Source: Patiria miniata (taxonomy: Eukaryota; Echinodermata; Asteroidea; Valvatida; Asterinidae). Taken from it: a stretch of DNA of 64,000 nucleotides. Positions 24,401 to 37,464 of this stretch are shown here, one piece after another. The translations under genes and the position numbers were made by a program. The stretch spans positions 19,159,162-19,223,161 of the forward strand of contig NW_024037072.1 of the NCBI RefSeq assembly GCF_015706575.1, read 5' to 3'. A model generated the notes under the pieces. That model had not been told where the DNA came from and did not search any database. It saw only the letters and a program-made list of their open reading frames with translations. The first letter of the stretch is position 1. Each line of letters opens with the position of its first letter.

Positions 24401-26623
24401 ACTGGGCAAATGATTAAGACCAAATGACATAAACGATCAAAAACAAACCAAAAGCGTAAGTCCATTATCAGTATTTCTTTGGTACAAGCGAACTGCACTA
24501 AAAAAAAACACTACCTGAAAACAACATATCCAGCTGGGACCGCATTCGGCGGCTCCGGCACAGTTGTTGAGCCCCGGAGATTTCTCCATATCTTTCCAAT
24601 CAATGAGATTACAATCGAATAATTAGGAATCTGGCGAAGATCTCTCGTCAGGCCTTCTAGGGCACTTCACATCCGCCACCGGTCGCGCGAGCAAACATTG
24701 TGCAGTCTCCAGGGTTCGGATGCATTATGCGTATCCGAAAAAAAACCCAGCGAATCAAATTGTTTTCTTTTTTTACTCCAACAAGAATCTACGAATGTTC
24801 GCAGTTCTGGAAGAACTTAACGGCATATTTTGTGTGGACATTTGGAAACCTGAACTCCCAACGCTCCTTTGTGGGTGGAACACCAAACGTAAGCAACAAC
24901 CTTAATGTAAAGCACCGGTATGCAGCAACATTGATAAACTTTACTTATCTTTATTATGTTGAATATGGTTGGGGTTTTAAATAAAGAGCGAATGGTACAA
25001 AATATCAGCTCTGTGGAATGCCCCCTTATCTAAAGATACACGTATATCTTTAAGAGGCTGTCCTTTTTTTTTATTTCAAGTAAGCAAAAATGAATGTGCA
25101 ATTTAAAAAAAAACTCGTGCAATTTAATGAACCACTGCCCTCTAACTGCGCCTTAACACATAGGGTCTATGAATGTCTGCCAAGTCACCCAAGTATTAAA
25201 GCTGAGAATGATATTAACACATGGAAGGTACATTTGTATGTCGCTATATTAAACCATTGGGGTCGCTCTTTGAAGTGACTTGAAAGAATATTAAGGTGAC
25301 ACACTCCAACCAATCGACGAAGTTCAAGTACCGGTACGTTCTTAAGTAAACTATCACTGGTCAGATTTGACCAGAGAATACACCTGTTTTTAGAGTGTAC
25401 AGAAGACAGGCGGAGAGAGCTAATTCATTATGAAGCAGTGTAAATAATGTACCGTATTGATGTTCGAAGGTCGGACTCGTCACGTAAACAATTAGGTATG
25501 TAATTTCATCCCGCCAATATATTCAGTCATATATTAAATGCATTTACACCTGCATGCGTTTAAGTTAATTAGCAGGAAAGTGTAACACATCCTGATCAAC
25601 AAAATTGACGCGCATGAGGAAAAGATTCTCAAAAATCCCATCACGAGGTGATTGTAATCGCGAGAAGGCCAGATTTTGATACCTCGTTTAAATGCTCCCC
25701 ATACCAGCATTGGGACCTCGCGTTTGCCTGTCTCCCGCCGGAAAGCAAAAGGCGGCAGAAACTCCTTTGATATTGGACAAGACATTATTTAGGACATGTT
25801 GTCGCTGCTAATTATCCGGCTTTGGCGTCGGTGCTGCTTATAATGTAATCCAATCAAACTTGTGAACGCCACCGTTAACTGGGCCTAATTGTCGGCATGT
25901 AGTACGTTCGATATGCGCGCGGCCCTTGCCTGAACCTCCCGTTTGATTAAAAGGCACAGTATTAGTACAGCCTCTACGCTGTCGCTCTCTCTGTGGTATG
26001 CATCTTTTTCTAATGGAATATACGAGTTCGTTGCCTTACTTAATGAGAGCATAGACCCCTCTTACGTGAGCATCGAATATAATATTGAATTCCGTTGGAA
26101 TGAGAAGCTTATGGTAGGCGTCTGCCCTTGACGACTGGGGGCATTGTCCTGTACAGCTTATGGTGTTGAAATATTTAGAATAATTATCGATTTATATATA
26201 CGTGGGATAGGTTTCCCGAAGGCTACATTTTCTTTAAAAAGGAAGTCTTCATAGTTAATTCCAATCCATGTTTGCCTTAATTGTATAGTTTCATCGGACA
26301 TTGTCACTTTACAGAAATTACCCATCTATTACGGTACTATTCATTAATACTAATTTGATTTCGGCAGATGCAACATCATAATCGGACCAAATTATGCGTC
26401 CGCAAGATGGCAATACAATGTGTTGTAACGTCTTCGTGCTTCATGTTGTGACCCTTCTGTTCCGTTCTGTTATTATTTTGAAAGAGCTGACACGATAAAG
26501 CCATTATGCACACAATTGTATTCCCTATATTTTGCGCTACAATATAATTGTACTCTTAAATATATTTTATTTGATTGTCATCGCCCGAAAGAGCTTATCT
26601 CTGTTAGTACAACAGATATTTGT
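21401..26623. other. 5.2 kb intergenic, candidate regulatory patches
   Basis: No gene or element boundary is supported. Three stretches (about 23400-23720, 24520-24700 and 25600-25990) have more balanced base composition, more CpG and fewer homopolymers than their AT-rich surroundings, as conserved non-coding elements often do. A TGACGTCA site lies at 23274-23281. These are compositional impressions and need alignment to relatives. Frames such as 24700-24984 (plus) show no recognised domain. Confidence 0.4.
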
Positions 26624-26841
26624 AGGGATTGTGCCTTTGATGATACAAGCATGGCATTTGGCGCACAGTCAGAGTATGTCATGAGAAAGATATTTGGCTA
26701 AATGGCCATCGCAGATTTGTCCTTTCAAAAAATATAGGTAGAATAACAAGCAATGGCAACCATTTTCAGATTTTTGAAAATGTCTTGTTACTCTGACTGT
26801 GTGCCAAATGCCATGCTTGTATCATCAAAGGCACAATTCCC
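26624..26841. repeat. 53 bp inverted repeat around a 112 bp spacer
   Basis: The left arm (26624-26676), containing TTTGATGATACAAGCATGG, is the near-exact reverse complement of the right arm (26789-26841). The spacer has a further small inverted pair around TTTTCAGATTTTTGAAAA. It could be an old foldback element or a local inverted duplication. No target duplication was identified. Confidence 0.7.
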
Positions 26842-29225
26842 CCAAATATTTCCCCTATCTGCCCCACTATATTTGTCAACGGCCATTACATTTTAGATGA
26901 AGAAATTGTTACCTCCAATTTATTTTGCCTTTTTAATTTTCTTCAAAAAACACAAGGGAGCACTTCCTTGGGGTACGTGTAATCGATGAGATAAATCTTA
27001 CCTCGGAATGCGAAAAGCACACTTTGGCAGGCCACTGTTTGATTTGTTGTCTTTGAAATGCAGTAAGCTTGTTGTTTTTTTAATCTCATGTTGTGTTTGC
27101 CTTCACCCAGTTGTTAACAAAATGAGTATCGGGGTACGAAAGGAATCGGGCCCCAAAAGTGCTTGTTTTTATTAAGTCACGATTCGGTTTACCAACCGAC
27201 CCAGAACTGTAAAACTCTACATTGATGTTCACCGACTATAGTGGTCTTAAATTATGTTATTTTTTGTATGATCCGACTTCCATGTTGACATCTTGGCAAG
27301 CCCAGTGCTTTCTTGTTGTTCATGCATAATATGGGCCGAGAAAAATAATCCAAATACACCGCATTAACTGCAGTGTAGGATTACACCTCATGTGTGCCGA
27401 ATAAGATACATGAACAAAACGTGATTAGTGTAGTTGTTAGTTGTTTTTCTTTTTTCGGGGAGGGGGGAGGGGGTGTCCTTTGCAGCAGTGTTAAACAAAC
27501 TATCCTTCTTGAATTTTCGTTTGTTAGGCCAAATACATGGTTTTATTGCTCATGCTGTAGGCTTAAAGCTCGAGAAACAAATAATTTCTTCGTTGCAGCT
27601 TTCTATTTGTTTTACGGTCTTATATATCTGTTACGGTTTGAACATGAAACAAAAAAAACAGAGATTGCTCCATCCCGAGGAAGATTTGGGCGATAAAGTC
27701 AAGAGACACATATTCCGATGAAATCGTTCGTGTACTGTACGTCCATCAATGCAAATGACTTCATGATAGAGGAAGAGTGCTGACAATTATATCCGACTCG
27801 TGGTTCGTATTTCGCGCCGTTTGGTCGCCCCCGTCTTTTATCAAATATGTAATCAACTACCCCTTCCAAAGGGGTAATTGGATTTTGGTCAGTACAGGCA
27901 TTGCTTCTCTCCGATATTAGATTAAGAATCGCAAATTGCTCTCCGAAAGCCCGTTCTGAGCACGACACTCTTTAATACTGAACCGAACGCCAAATAAAAC
28001 AACCCAAAAATGTACGATCAAAATTTGAAATTTTCCTTTGCTACAAAACGTACAAGATTATTAAAGTTGTAGCACACAAACGCCTATGCGTGTAAACATG
28101 GAGAACTCTACGTTTCCATAGATGGAAGTACTGCATAATTGAGGTCAACATTCATATTGAGGCTTAACAGCTCTTTCTGCAATTCAAATATTGAATTTTA
28201 CATTCAATTACATAATAAGCGTGATATATTGATACTTATGGAGTGACGGGTTTCAATTTCTGGAAGGGTATATAGCAATGGATTTGTAACGATTAAAAGC
28301 TCATTTTTTGGCCTTCTCCGAAACTCAAAGCGGGGGAGGGGGGTGCAAGGGGGAGGTACGAACCTCAAGTGAGGGGGGGGGGAGCGTTCCTGCAATGTGC
28401 ACAATTACCCTATAGCTGATGTCACTTGACGAATTAATTAAATTCGCGCTAGAGACAAAACAAAAACAAAAACGAGAACCCAGTCGTTCTGTATGCGTCT
28501 CACAAACTCATCAAATATAAAGGGATTTTTATTATGGAGGTGACGAATTGATATGACGCTCGATGACAATGATATTATTTACCTGAAGATTTACAATTGC
28601 TTGACAATAACAGAACGAGTCTTTAATGACCAGCTTTATTGGAGCGCTATTCAACTTTGTCTTTAGATCCCGGATTTACCGATTTTTAAACCGCTTTTTT
28701 TCACACCCTGCAGAACATCTAACGCCACCTGAAAGCATTCACCACTATTGTATAACCTAATCCGAAGATTACAGGTTGCACCATTTGTAGAGAAGAAAGA
28801 ACTCTTTCTCTGGCAAGGACGCCAGTGATCCTCGACAGTGAATACTCGACTCAAAATTGGACACTACTTCACCTATTAAAATGTCAGTCTTTTTCCGTCA
28901 TAATAATTGCTCATAGTTACAGGGGTGCAAATTGGGCCACACAAGCTGCCGATGAAAACTCAGGAAAAATCCGTTAGGATAAATTGATGCATTTTTTTTT
29001 CTTGCAACCCTGGCCCAGGCCGAAAAAGGCCCTTGACTTCAGGTGGGATTTGAGAAACATGTTCGAAAATAAAACCCGCCTGACTTAAGCCGCATACTAT
29101 TGACAATCGAACCAAGGTTGTTCTTATTATAAGCCGCTTTCCCATCTCCGGAACCTCGCTGACTTTTTAAGCCCCTGCCAATCAAATCTCGGTATCTGAG
29201 TATATCGCTCCGATCCCCCCACGCA
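26842..29225. other. intergenic, no gene seen
   Basis: Contains a G-rich stretch at 28330-28384 that includes a G10 run. Overlapping frames at 27394-27721 (plus) have no recognised domain. Nothing else is supported. Confidence 0.5.
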
Positions 29226-29244
29226 CCCCCCCCCCCCCCCCCCC
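29226..29244. repeat. C19 homopolymer
   Basis: Nineteen consecutive C, the longest C/G homopolymer in the window. Its complement produces a false glycine run in minus-strand frames. Confidence 0.95.
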
Positions 29245-30834
29245 GAATTCCACGATTTGTAATCATAATTATTTTGGCCCGCCTTGAGATGGTTATCTTC
29301 CCGGTGCACGCATCGGCAGTGACAGTCGAAGACAGACAGGTAGCGCGAGCTGGCGAAGCAAAGGCAGTAATCCCGGTTTCTGGAGGTCAAAAAATCTGGA
29401 ACTGAAAGATCATCATCCGTGATATAATACGATTTACGTCACACAAGTCTGTCACATTGCTTTTCAAAGCTTCGCCCTTGATGGCAAATCCCCAGCACGA
29501 TGCGTATTATTAGATCTCTGTGCTTGAGCACAAAACAATAACAATGTCATCTTGATGGCAAGCGGATCCCCGATTCCAAATGTGATTGAAAGCGCAAATA
29601 CAGACGCGGATAAGCCTGTTTGATAGACTTCGCTTCCATAAATAATTCGTCTCAACCCTCAACAAACATTCGTACGGTCGTTCGGTCCTTTTTAAGATCG
29701 CGCGTGTTACCTTGCTTCGTTAAGGAAAGCTCCTTTCTCCAGCATGACATCGACAACGGTGAATTATTGTGTTTTCTAATTGAAATAAATGGGACATATT
29801 TTTTTCAGGCGCACTTTGGCGGCCACCGCTTAATGCATTTTTGAAGGTTTAGGGTGTTCAGTTAAAACGTAATCGTCGACTAACCGAGTGTCAAACACCG
29901 AGGCCGGACTCCTACAACTTATTGACTTATGACATTAATTTGCGTGGGGATCACGAGGGCGTGTGAGCGTTCGATTAGCCCAGCTCTCGTGGCTAACCCG
30001 TTTGCTTTCACCTGAGTTGAAGTTACTGAACGCATGACCGATAGAAAACCCAATGCGCCCGCGGGAGTTGGCGTGACTACCAAACGCCGTGCAAAATTGC
30101 TGAAGGTGTAAAGCAAAGTTGTTTGGTATGGTTAGCAAAACGTTAGACCTAAGCAGCGCCATGAAAAGTTGCCCCCGGTGAAAATGAAGCGGCCCGTTAA
30201 CAACTTCAATGCACATAATAAAGGTACCAGCTGACCTCAGGATGTTAGAGGTCAACTGTGCCTGTCACCCCAGAGGTCTGTCCCTAACGCTCATACAGCA
30301 TGGACTTCGCCGCAAGCTCGGCTGCAATTTTTTTTATACAATCAGGTAAAGTCAACAACCAATTACGCATGCGTAAATCATTTTGTAGGATTAAAATAAC
30401 ATCACATGATTTGAGATGGCTTTATAAAGTTTAGGTTTGGAAGGAGATCGAAGCGATTGAAGCGGTGGCCTAATAATGCCACGGTGGCACTTCGTTATTA
30501 ACGGAGCCTTAGAGTTGACCCCTGGTGGCGCGCTTCCGGACCCCTCGAGTCGGAGTTTTTAAAATTATTTCACCACAGAAAAGTCTTTTTAAAATTGCAT
30601 GTTACTAGCACCTCAATTTATGGAAACTGAACAATCGCATGACGTGAAACAGAAATATCGTACCAAAAATTGACCTCTCCCTTCCGAAAATCTAAAATAC
30701 ATGTGGACTAGTGGAACTCGGCGCACTCGTACAACGATGAACATTTATGAACTAATTTTTTGGCGATCTTTGGGTAAAAACTGAAACTTAATAGGAGACT
30801 AAAATGTCTTTTGGAACACAACATCTTTTTAAAA
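29245..30834. other. intergenic, no gene seen
   Basis: No recognised domain, RNA or element. Overlapping minus-strand frames at 29919-30255 lack support. A CTGGTGGCGCGC motif near 30519 loosely resembles a CTCF core. Confidence 0.45.
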
Positions 30835-30888
30835 ATAAACTTGAAGGACTAATTCTCATTTATAAACTTGAAGGACTAATTCTCATTT
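30835..30888. repeat. two perfect 27 bp tandem copies
   Basis: The 27-base unit starting ATAAACTTGAAGGACTAATT occupies 30835-30861 and repeats exactly at 30862-30888. The identity suggests a recent replication-slippage duplication. Confidence 0.95.
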
Positions 30889-33344
30889 TACAGTTTATGA
30901 ACTGTATTCAAGCTATCCCGGCTAATTCTAGAATCCATCGGATGTAGGTAGTTAAATATTTGCCTCGTTATCATTTTCGTTCTCAAGCAAGTACGCGATG
31001 TGAAAACAAACGTGATCGAACAAGGAGACCTGGTACGAAAATCCGGATGTGAAAGGTCTTAAGTAAAATTCGTTTTTACCCATCTCCAACTGGTTTCTTA
31101 TCAATTGTGGAGTGCCAAGATAAAATTCCGACGTGAATGTTTCTTGGGGTCGACCACGATTAGAAATCATTCTGTCAAAAAATATAGCAAGAGAAAGGGC
31201 AATCCCGTGTAAAATGCCCATAGAAGGGCCGTGGAGGGGTCCGGAAGCTCAAAGACGCTATGGCGTGCTTTCAGCCTCTATACTGGTCGCTAAAAACGTT
31301 TATGCTGGTATTGTTTGGTCGCGTTAGGTTCAAACACGGTGACAGTGACCTCCTTTTTCCCAAGTTATGCTTTCCCAAAGTATGCTTTTCTCAAATTGTG
31401 ATTTTCTTTGTTTAATCATGTTTTATCAAGTCCTGATCAATGCGATCAATTTCACCTCTGTTTCAATTCGTGACTCTGGGTTTTTTTCCCCCAGGGAAGT
31501 AAAACCAGAGAACCATGCCGTAAACAACAATGATGCATTCCCATTGTGGTCAGTGACATTAGCTGGTTGCAGAAAAAAAAAGTAACTTCAGCCCGGCCGA
31601 GTCTTCCCCGCGGCACCGCCCTTTATCTTCAAGAAGCGTCTCCATAATCGGTGTCAGCGTGACGAATTCCCGGTTTCTTGAGTGTAATGCCGTCGTGTGG
31701 TTTGAGGGCAGGTTCGTCCACTCCCTTATTAACGTCGACACATAAACCGAAGATGTCAGCCGTCCAGTTGAATATGCGATGTCACGAAATATCAATAAAT
31801 GATTTTGATATGAAACCCACGAGCTCCGTTATTGAGCAAGGATCAGCGGCTTCTATTTTGCGGAAACATAACGCCAACCGAATTACCTCAAAAATGTATT
31901 GTTTAAAAGCGTATGAACCTTTACGATTAAAGGGCATGTATGCAACCGAAGCATTTTGTTGGATTTCGTGGAAACGTAACTTGAGACTTTGTTTGTTTCT
32001 TTTCATTTTTTAACACTGCAGTGTTTCTTTATTGGTTTTGTACGTGAATGCCTGTTGGTGAGCAATCTCTGCACACAAACAGTGAGTATCTCACCCCCCC
32101 CCCCCCCACAAAATCCCTTATTAACCGTGTCACGTGTAAGGAAATAGCGTGGACATTGTTGAAAGAGAAGCTACGCGGGATCGTTTGCTATAGTGCATTT
32201 TTGTTTGTTTGAAGCAACAGAATTGCTCCAAAAAAGGTCAATAACAACTAACTTGTTGACATTTCAGCTCAGTGGATACTATACATTTTGCGCAACGTAT
32301 GCGCAATTTTTGTGGACTCGTAACTGGATTTCTTTGCTATTATAGGCCTATTGCACGTAAAAAAAAAAAATCTTTTTCCACGGTCACATTTTCTTAAACC
32401 ACCTTCAATGATAGTTTTCTTCTGATTGATATATTCCTATGTTCACTTGAGCTAGGGTTTTCTCGTTAAATCGGTAGGTATACGCTTCCGGGTAATGTTT
32501 CCTTTAAACAAATACAACCCCAAAAGGTATATGTTAGTTTCCGTAGACTTCAAAGTCATGGAAATTTATGTTTTATTGCTATTGAAGTATTAATTTAAAT
32601 AAAAGTGATGTTGACATTAATTTTGTGATCATCCCGTTCGACAATGTGTAGAGCTCTCGTACAATTAGTCCGTGGGACGAGAGGCCGAAAACGCTTTAGT
32701 TTTCGAGAGTTTGCATGAGAAAAAAAACATAAGAAACAGCGCCCTCTAATGACACAGTCAGAAACCTTTTCGCACGCAATGAGCGCTTGCCAGATAATAC
32801 TTCTTTCAAGTTCCATTTGAAGATCATTACAGATCAAATTCGTGTAAGCTGTTGCCGAATAGCAGCATTCAGAAATCGCATTCGTAGTTTATAAATCAAT
32901 TAGACAAATTTAATTTCTTGACTTGCAAGGGTTGGCGTAGACTAGACGAACTGATCGATACTCCAGTACGTAAAACGTGTACTTAATTGTTGTTTGAATT
33001 GCTTGAACTGAATTTTAAATTGTTACACAGAAGAGGAAATTAAACGTTGGAAGTGCACTAAATCGATGGTGATGGACGAATCTGAATATTAGAAACAGTG
33101 AATTCGAATGAAAAACGTTTTAAAATAACCGGAGAAACCTATATAATCTAATTTAATCCATTTGTTTATTTATTTATTCTTTTTTTTTTTGGGGGGGGGG
33201 GTTAAACCTGCACAGTTGTTACCCACACGTACACAAGAAGAATGGTATTTACATTACATAGGTTTGTTCAATCTGTACTGAATGAGCATTACTTTGTTTA
33301 TTTTTAACGAACCTAAACGAGATTATGCCCCACCCCCAATTTTC
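30889..33344. other. intergenic, balanced-composition patch 31590-31920
   Basis: No gene supported. The stretch 31590-31920 is relatively CpG-rich and contains ATCAATAAATGATTTTGAT, which resembles paired Pbx/Hox-type half sites; this is a candidate enhancer only. Homopolymers: C14 at 32094-32107 and a T11-G11 junction at 33180-33201. A TAGAGGGCGCTGT motif (minus) lies at 32736-32748. Confidence 0.4.
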
Positions 33345-33872
33345 AATGCCCCCTTAAGATGAAAACACAACTGCCCATCAAACGCACACGGATGAAAGCA
33401 TAATGATCGCGCTATAAATAAAACTGTCTCTTCTCTTGTTAAATGCACAACTGCCCCTCAAAACACCAGTACCCCTCTCGCATTAACGAGATTGTACACA
33501 AGTTCTAGAAATGGAAAACGTACCATCGAAAGCACAAATACCCCTCTCGCAATAATATAATTGTGCCTCTTTCGAGATGGAAAATTGGTCCCTAAAAATA
33601 ATAAAATTGTCACTGAACAGTGCCCCTCTCGCGATAAAAAAAAATGGTCTTGCTACATAACTATATAGGTAAAAGAAACACAACGAGCAAGATAGAAAAC
33701 GCATTCATAATTATTTTGTTCCTCGTCATATAGGTTTATAGCGAAATGCACCGTGACCATATTCTTTTCCTCCACTTTCACACTGACGGAAGGTGCCCCT
33801 TTTTCTGAGCAAGTGCCCCTTTTTGGTGTCCCCCCCCCCCCCCCAGTTTGAAAAGCGTTCCGCCACCCCTGG
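33345..33872. mobile_element. degenerate C-rich array with G-tract TIR-like edge
   Basis: From about 33345 to 33640, variants of TGCCCCTCTCGC recur (at about 33471, 33540 and 33621, with related AACTGCCCCTCAAA upstream), spaced 70-80 bases apart. Further right, TGCCCCTTTTT appears twice in tandem (33794 and 33814), followed by C15 (33830-33844) and an edge reading CGTTCCGCCACCCCTGG. The order C-tract then complement of a GGGG(T)GGCGGA end resembles the other G-tract elements here, so this may be a decayed relative. The left boundary is uncertain. Confidence 0.45.
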
Positions 33873-35017
33873 ATACACGGACTGTCGACTGAAACGAAAA
33901 TGAAATTATTATTGTTCATCATAGTGTAAGTCAAATAAGCCATGGCTTAGACTGAACTCTTAGACCTTTTTAAACTTTTGTCGGTAAAATATGAAAAGCT
34001 CGATAACAACAGCCTGGCCGTGGAGTGCAATCTTTATAACATGAATGTTAGCAGGTTCTTCGGATATTTCTCAAGTAGAGTGATTCTGCATTTGAAAACA
34101 AAGTGTAATCCCCCACATGCTCAAACCACAACCATCAATTGCACTTCGCGTCAATTATTCCCGATTGAGAATCGACGAGCACACCAACAGTAAAACTCAT
34201 CCCTTCCTGAACATACTTCAGGCTCCTTGCAGTTGCTCTTGAAACATCCATTCACCACTTGATGTATTTAAAAAAATATATATATCTCTTTAAGGATAGC
34301 AAATGAGCGGAATTGTTAACTTTATAAAATAATTCGTTTCTGGAGAAAATCACCACAACTTTGTTGGAGTACTTACGGTGCTCTCTTCGTTCAGTGTCCG
34401 ACGAAAGTTCTCAAGGAGAGAGGTATGTTCTACCAGTAAAGCTGCCAGCGATTGTGGTTGGCAAGGTGCAACACTCACGTACACTTCGCTTCGACAAGAC
34501 AGGTGTGCACTTCAGGGCCGTTAGAGACTGTTGAACACCTATTTATGATACAGGAAGAGAGACAGATGTGTTGAACTAGGCGGGCAGTGTTATCCGTTGC
34601 TTTTTCATGTCTTAGATGTAAGCGTAATGTACGTGACAACTTTGTGTGTAAAAAAAAAAAAGGATATAAACACAATGCTGACACATCCACGCATCCTATT
34701 TAAATGAGATATCGCTTTCAAGTATCATCTCGAGAATCGCCAACAGGTCATTAAACCATATAAAATGCCTAGAGATACGTTTAGATATGCACACACACGT
34801 AAATACTCGCTACGCGAAGACAGTCCCTGCTGAGATGAGCAGTGCGCTAATAAATTCAAATTTTATGCGCGCATGCGCAGAAGCAAGAGTGAGGCAAGCA
34901 GCACAATAAAATTTTCAGATATTTGACCAACACTTTTGAAGGCCTACATGTACTCCCATGCATAACCAAGTTCGGTCGTTGTCTCATTAAAAAATGAACA
35001 ACTTCTATTTCGCTTGA
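33873..35017. other. intergenic, no gene seen
   Basis: AT-rich with an A/T microsatellite near 34271-34285. The frames have no recognised domains. No RNA gene or element boundary was found. Confidence 0.5.
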
Positions 35018-35020
35018 TAA

Positions 35021-35379
35021 GGCCAAAAAAAAAATAAGTCGGTCTCTGGTCGGCGCGTGCGTCGATTTTAATCATGCGCGTCGATCTTTTTTTTTCCAAA
35101 ATGTTCCGCGGTAGCTCCAACAGCGCCCTCTATTTCCGCACCTCCTCAATTTTTTTTTACCAAAGAGCACCAAGGAATGGGAAATTGCACCAAGGCAAAT
35201 GATCGAAAGCACCAAGGCAAATTATGGAGGACACCAATGTACATGAGGACACAAATAAAGCAAAAAAGTACCGCACCTTGTCTGAACAATCCAAGCTTGA
35301 AGAAAAAAAAAAAGCCGCGTGGCCGCGTCAATTCCGGAACTTTGGTCTGACCAGAGACCGAATAGTTGTTTTTTTGGCC
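35021..35379. mobile_element. Harbinger-type MITE with TAA target duplication
   Basis: Begins GGCCAAAAAAA and ends TTTTTTTGGCC. The inverted termini also share GGTCTCTGGTC (left, about 35043; right as GACCAGAGACC near 35349). TAA lies directly outside both ends (35018-35020 and 35380-35382). A 3 bp TWA duplication with GG-starting termini is characteristic of the PIF/Harbinger superfamily. The 359-base element has no transposase. Inside are three spaced copies of GCACCAAGG (35166-35220) and an AACAGCGCCCTCTA motif. Confidence 0.75.
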
Positions 35380-35382
35380 TAA

Positions 35383-36723
35383 TAGCAAATTATTTTTCTC
35401 TCTTTGTTCGTGTTCAACTCGAAACTACACGGACAGTGCATAAAACCACTCGATATCCTTTACGAATAACTGCACGATTGGCTAAGCGCTTCCCGTCAAA
35501 CATGTTCATCAATTGCAAACATTTTTAGGACTGCAAACTGCAGATCGGTGGCAGTCTCTCAGCGCCAGCTCCATAAAGCGATTCAATATACTAAAACATC
35601 GAGATGGAAAGATGACATGACTACAGCGCCGAAGGTCAAGTGAACCTGAGCCGACTTGCGGGTCATCAGTACCCCATTGCCGGTAGGGGTAATGATTGAC
35701 GGTGGATCGAAGGACGTCCGTCGAGCAAAAGATTGGATGTGCAGCTCATCAGAATCAAGAATCACTAAACTGTGCCTCGTTAAAATATTTCCTTACAACA
35801 TTTAGTATATATTAGAGATTATTTTACAACCTTATTAATACGGTCTGGGTCACGGGAGATTCAAGTGATATCTTACATTTTCGGAGGAAACGTTAACAAT
35901 TCCTGATTATATCTGACGCGGACTATACGTACTTGAAGCAGTGGTTGAATCCATCAAATTATGAGCCTAAGATATTAACATGATACTGGCGCCGCATATA
36001 ATTTATACCATGGGTACAATTTACTGTTAGAAATCCGGTCCCACATTAGTGGTAACACCTGTCTTTGAAACAATGTTTTGAATAGAAACATACGTGAGTG
36101 GAATCAATTTTGTAACCGGGGAATTCCTTGGTGCCATAATTACTCGACATCCCACACAGTTTCCACATGAAGTTATGGGGATTTTAAGTTGTACCTTTTG
36201 ATGATCATTCAAACAATTATCATCTTGACCATAAAAAGGGCGCAAAGGTGAACCTGCTCTTGTAAGGGGCCGGGTATATATTATATCCTCCAGACATTTT
36301 GTCTCGGGGAGTTGACTCTTGTCACAGGGACCGCGCAGATAATCGGTAGAGAGGTTTTACAAGATGCCAAGCTAAGAAAACAAAACACTTATTGAAAATC
36401 GATATACCTAACAAGAAATAAAATCTCATCGACTTAATCATCGTGAGCAATTTAAAGTTTGAAGGTTTATCTGGTTAAATCAGATTTTTATCGGGCAAAT
36501 AAATTGAACAATTGCAATTGGTTTTTGATGTTAACAAAAAATCTGAATTGACCATAGATCAAGACCCGAGCCCTATCGGTCGGCCGAGTTTTTGAATACT
36601 CCTTGTGTATCGACAGTTTCAGAAAAAAAAGTGTACAGTGCAGAAAGCTTTTGGTATAATTTTTTCAATTTAAAACTTATGCACAATGTTGACCCATGTT
36701 CCACTTTCGATTAAAAAAAAACC
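35383..36723. other. intergenic, nothing seen
   Basis: No reading frame with a recognised domain, no RNA gene and no element boundary that I can support. Confidence 0.5.
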
Positions 36724-36929
36724 AGGACGTGATTCCAACTAGGACGCAAAAACAACATACGCAGGCGCGAATCCGGGGGGGGGGGGACGCCCCCCCCCCG
36801 GATTCGCGCCTGCGTATGTTGTTTTTGCGTCCTAGTTGGAATCACGTCCTGAATTGGGGGTGTCAGAGCGGGGGGGGGCGTCCCCCCCCCCCCCCGCTCT
36901 GACACCCCCAATTCTTGAATCCGCCCTTG
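36724..36929. mobile_element. twin perfect hairpins with G/C cores, G-tract family end
   Basis: Two palindromes lie back to back. The first (36724-36850) has arms of about 62 bases meeting at G12-ACG-C10. The second (36851-36914) has arms starting GAATTGGGGGTGTCAGAGC and meets at G9-CGT-C14. They are followed by GAATCCGCCCTTG (36917-36929), the complement of the CAAGGGCGGAT terminus seen at 59907. The right edge therefore belongs to the G-tract hAT-like family, while the matching left terminus is missing. Either a rearranged element or an assembly fold-back could explain it. Frames here are palindrome shadows. Confidence 0.75.
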
Positions 36930-37464
36930 GTGCGCATTGTAATGCGAATGAGAATCGACATGAGCTTTGTTCATGACAGAAATTTGGATATTGACTCCAC
37001 ATTCGTTGGCATTCAAAGAACATGTTCCATTTTTACAAGCCAAGAATTCAATCGATAATGTGCTCTTTGATGCATTACGCACACCGAAAAGATGCACTTA
37101 TCGTTCTTTTGTTTTTTTTCCGCTCGTACAATGACATAAAATGAAGTAAATCGATTTTTATCAACGATGGAAATATTCCCGCCCTAGATACTTAAATTGA
37201 ATCGGAAAAAGAGCAAACGGGTTATATACATCGGGCACGCAACATCATGTGCCAATGGCATGTGATTCTATGGGTTCGAAGAGTTTTGTCCTGTGTAGTC
37301 AAAATAAGAGCGCCAGATGCTGTTGATACTTTTCATTAGAAAAATATAACCGGTGGGTATGATTTTATTTCGCCGGCTTTTCATTTGGTAATGATCGTCT
37401 GTTTCCTGTGTGGATCCGCTCATTGTATCAAGTAGGCATAGAAGGGAATCGCCTTAGTGATTAA
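36930..37464. other. intergenic, nothing seen
   Basis: Ordinary AT-rich DNA with no supported feature. TTAA at 37461-37464 abuts the next element. Confidence 0.5.
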
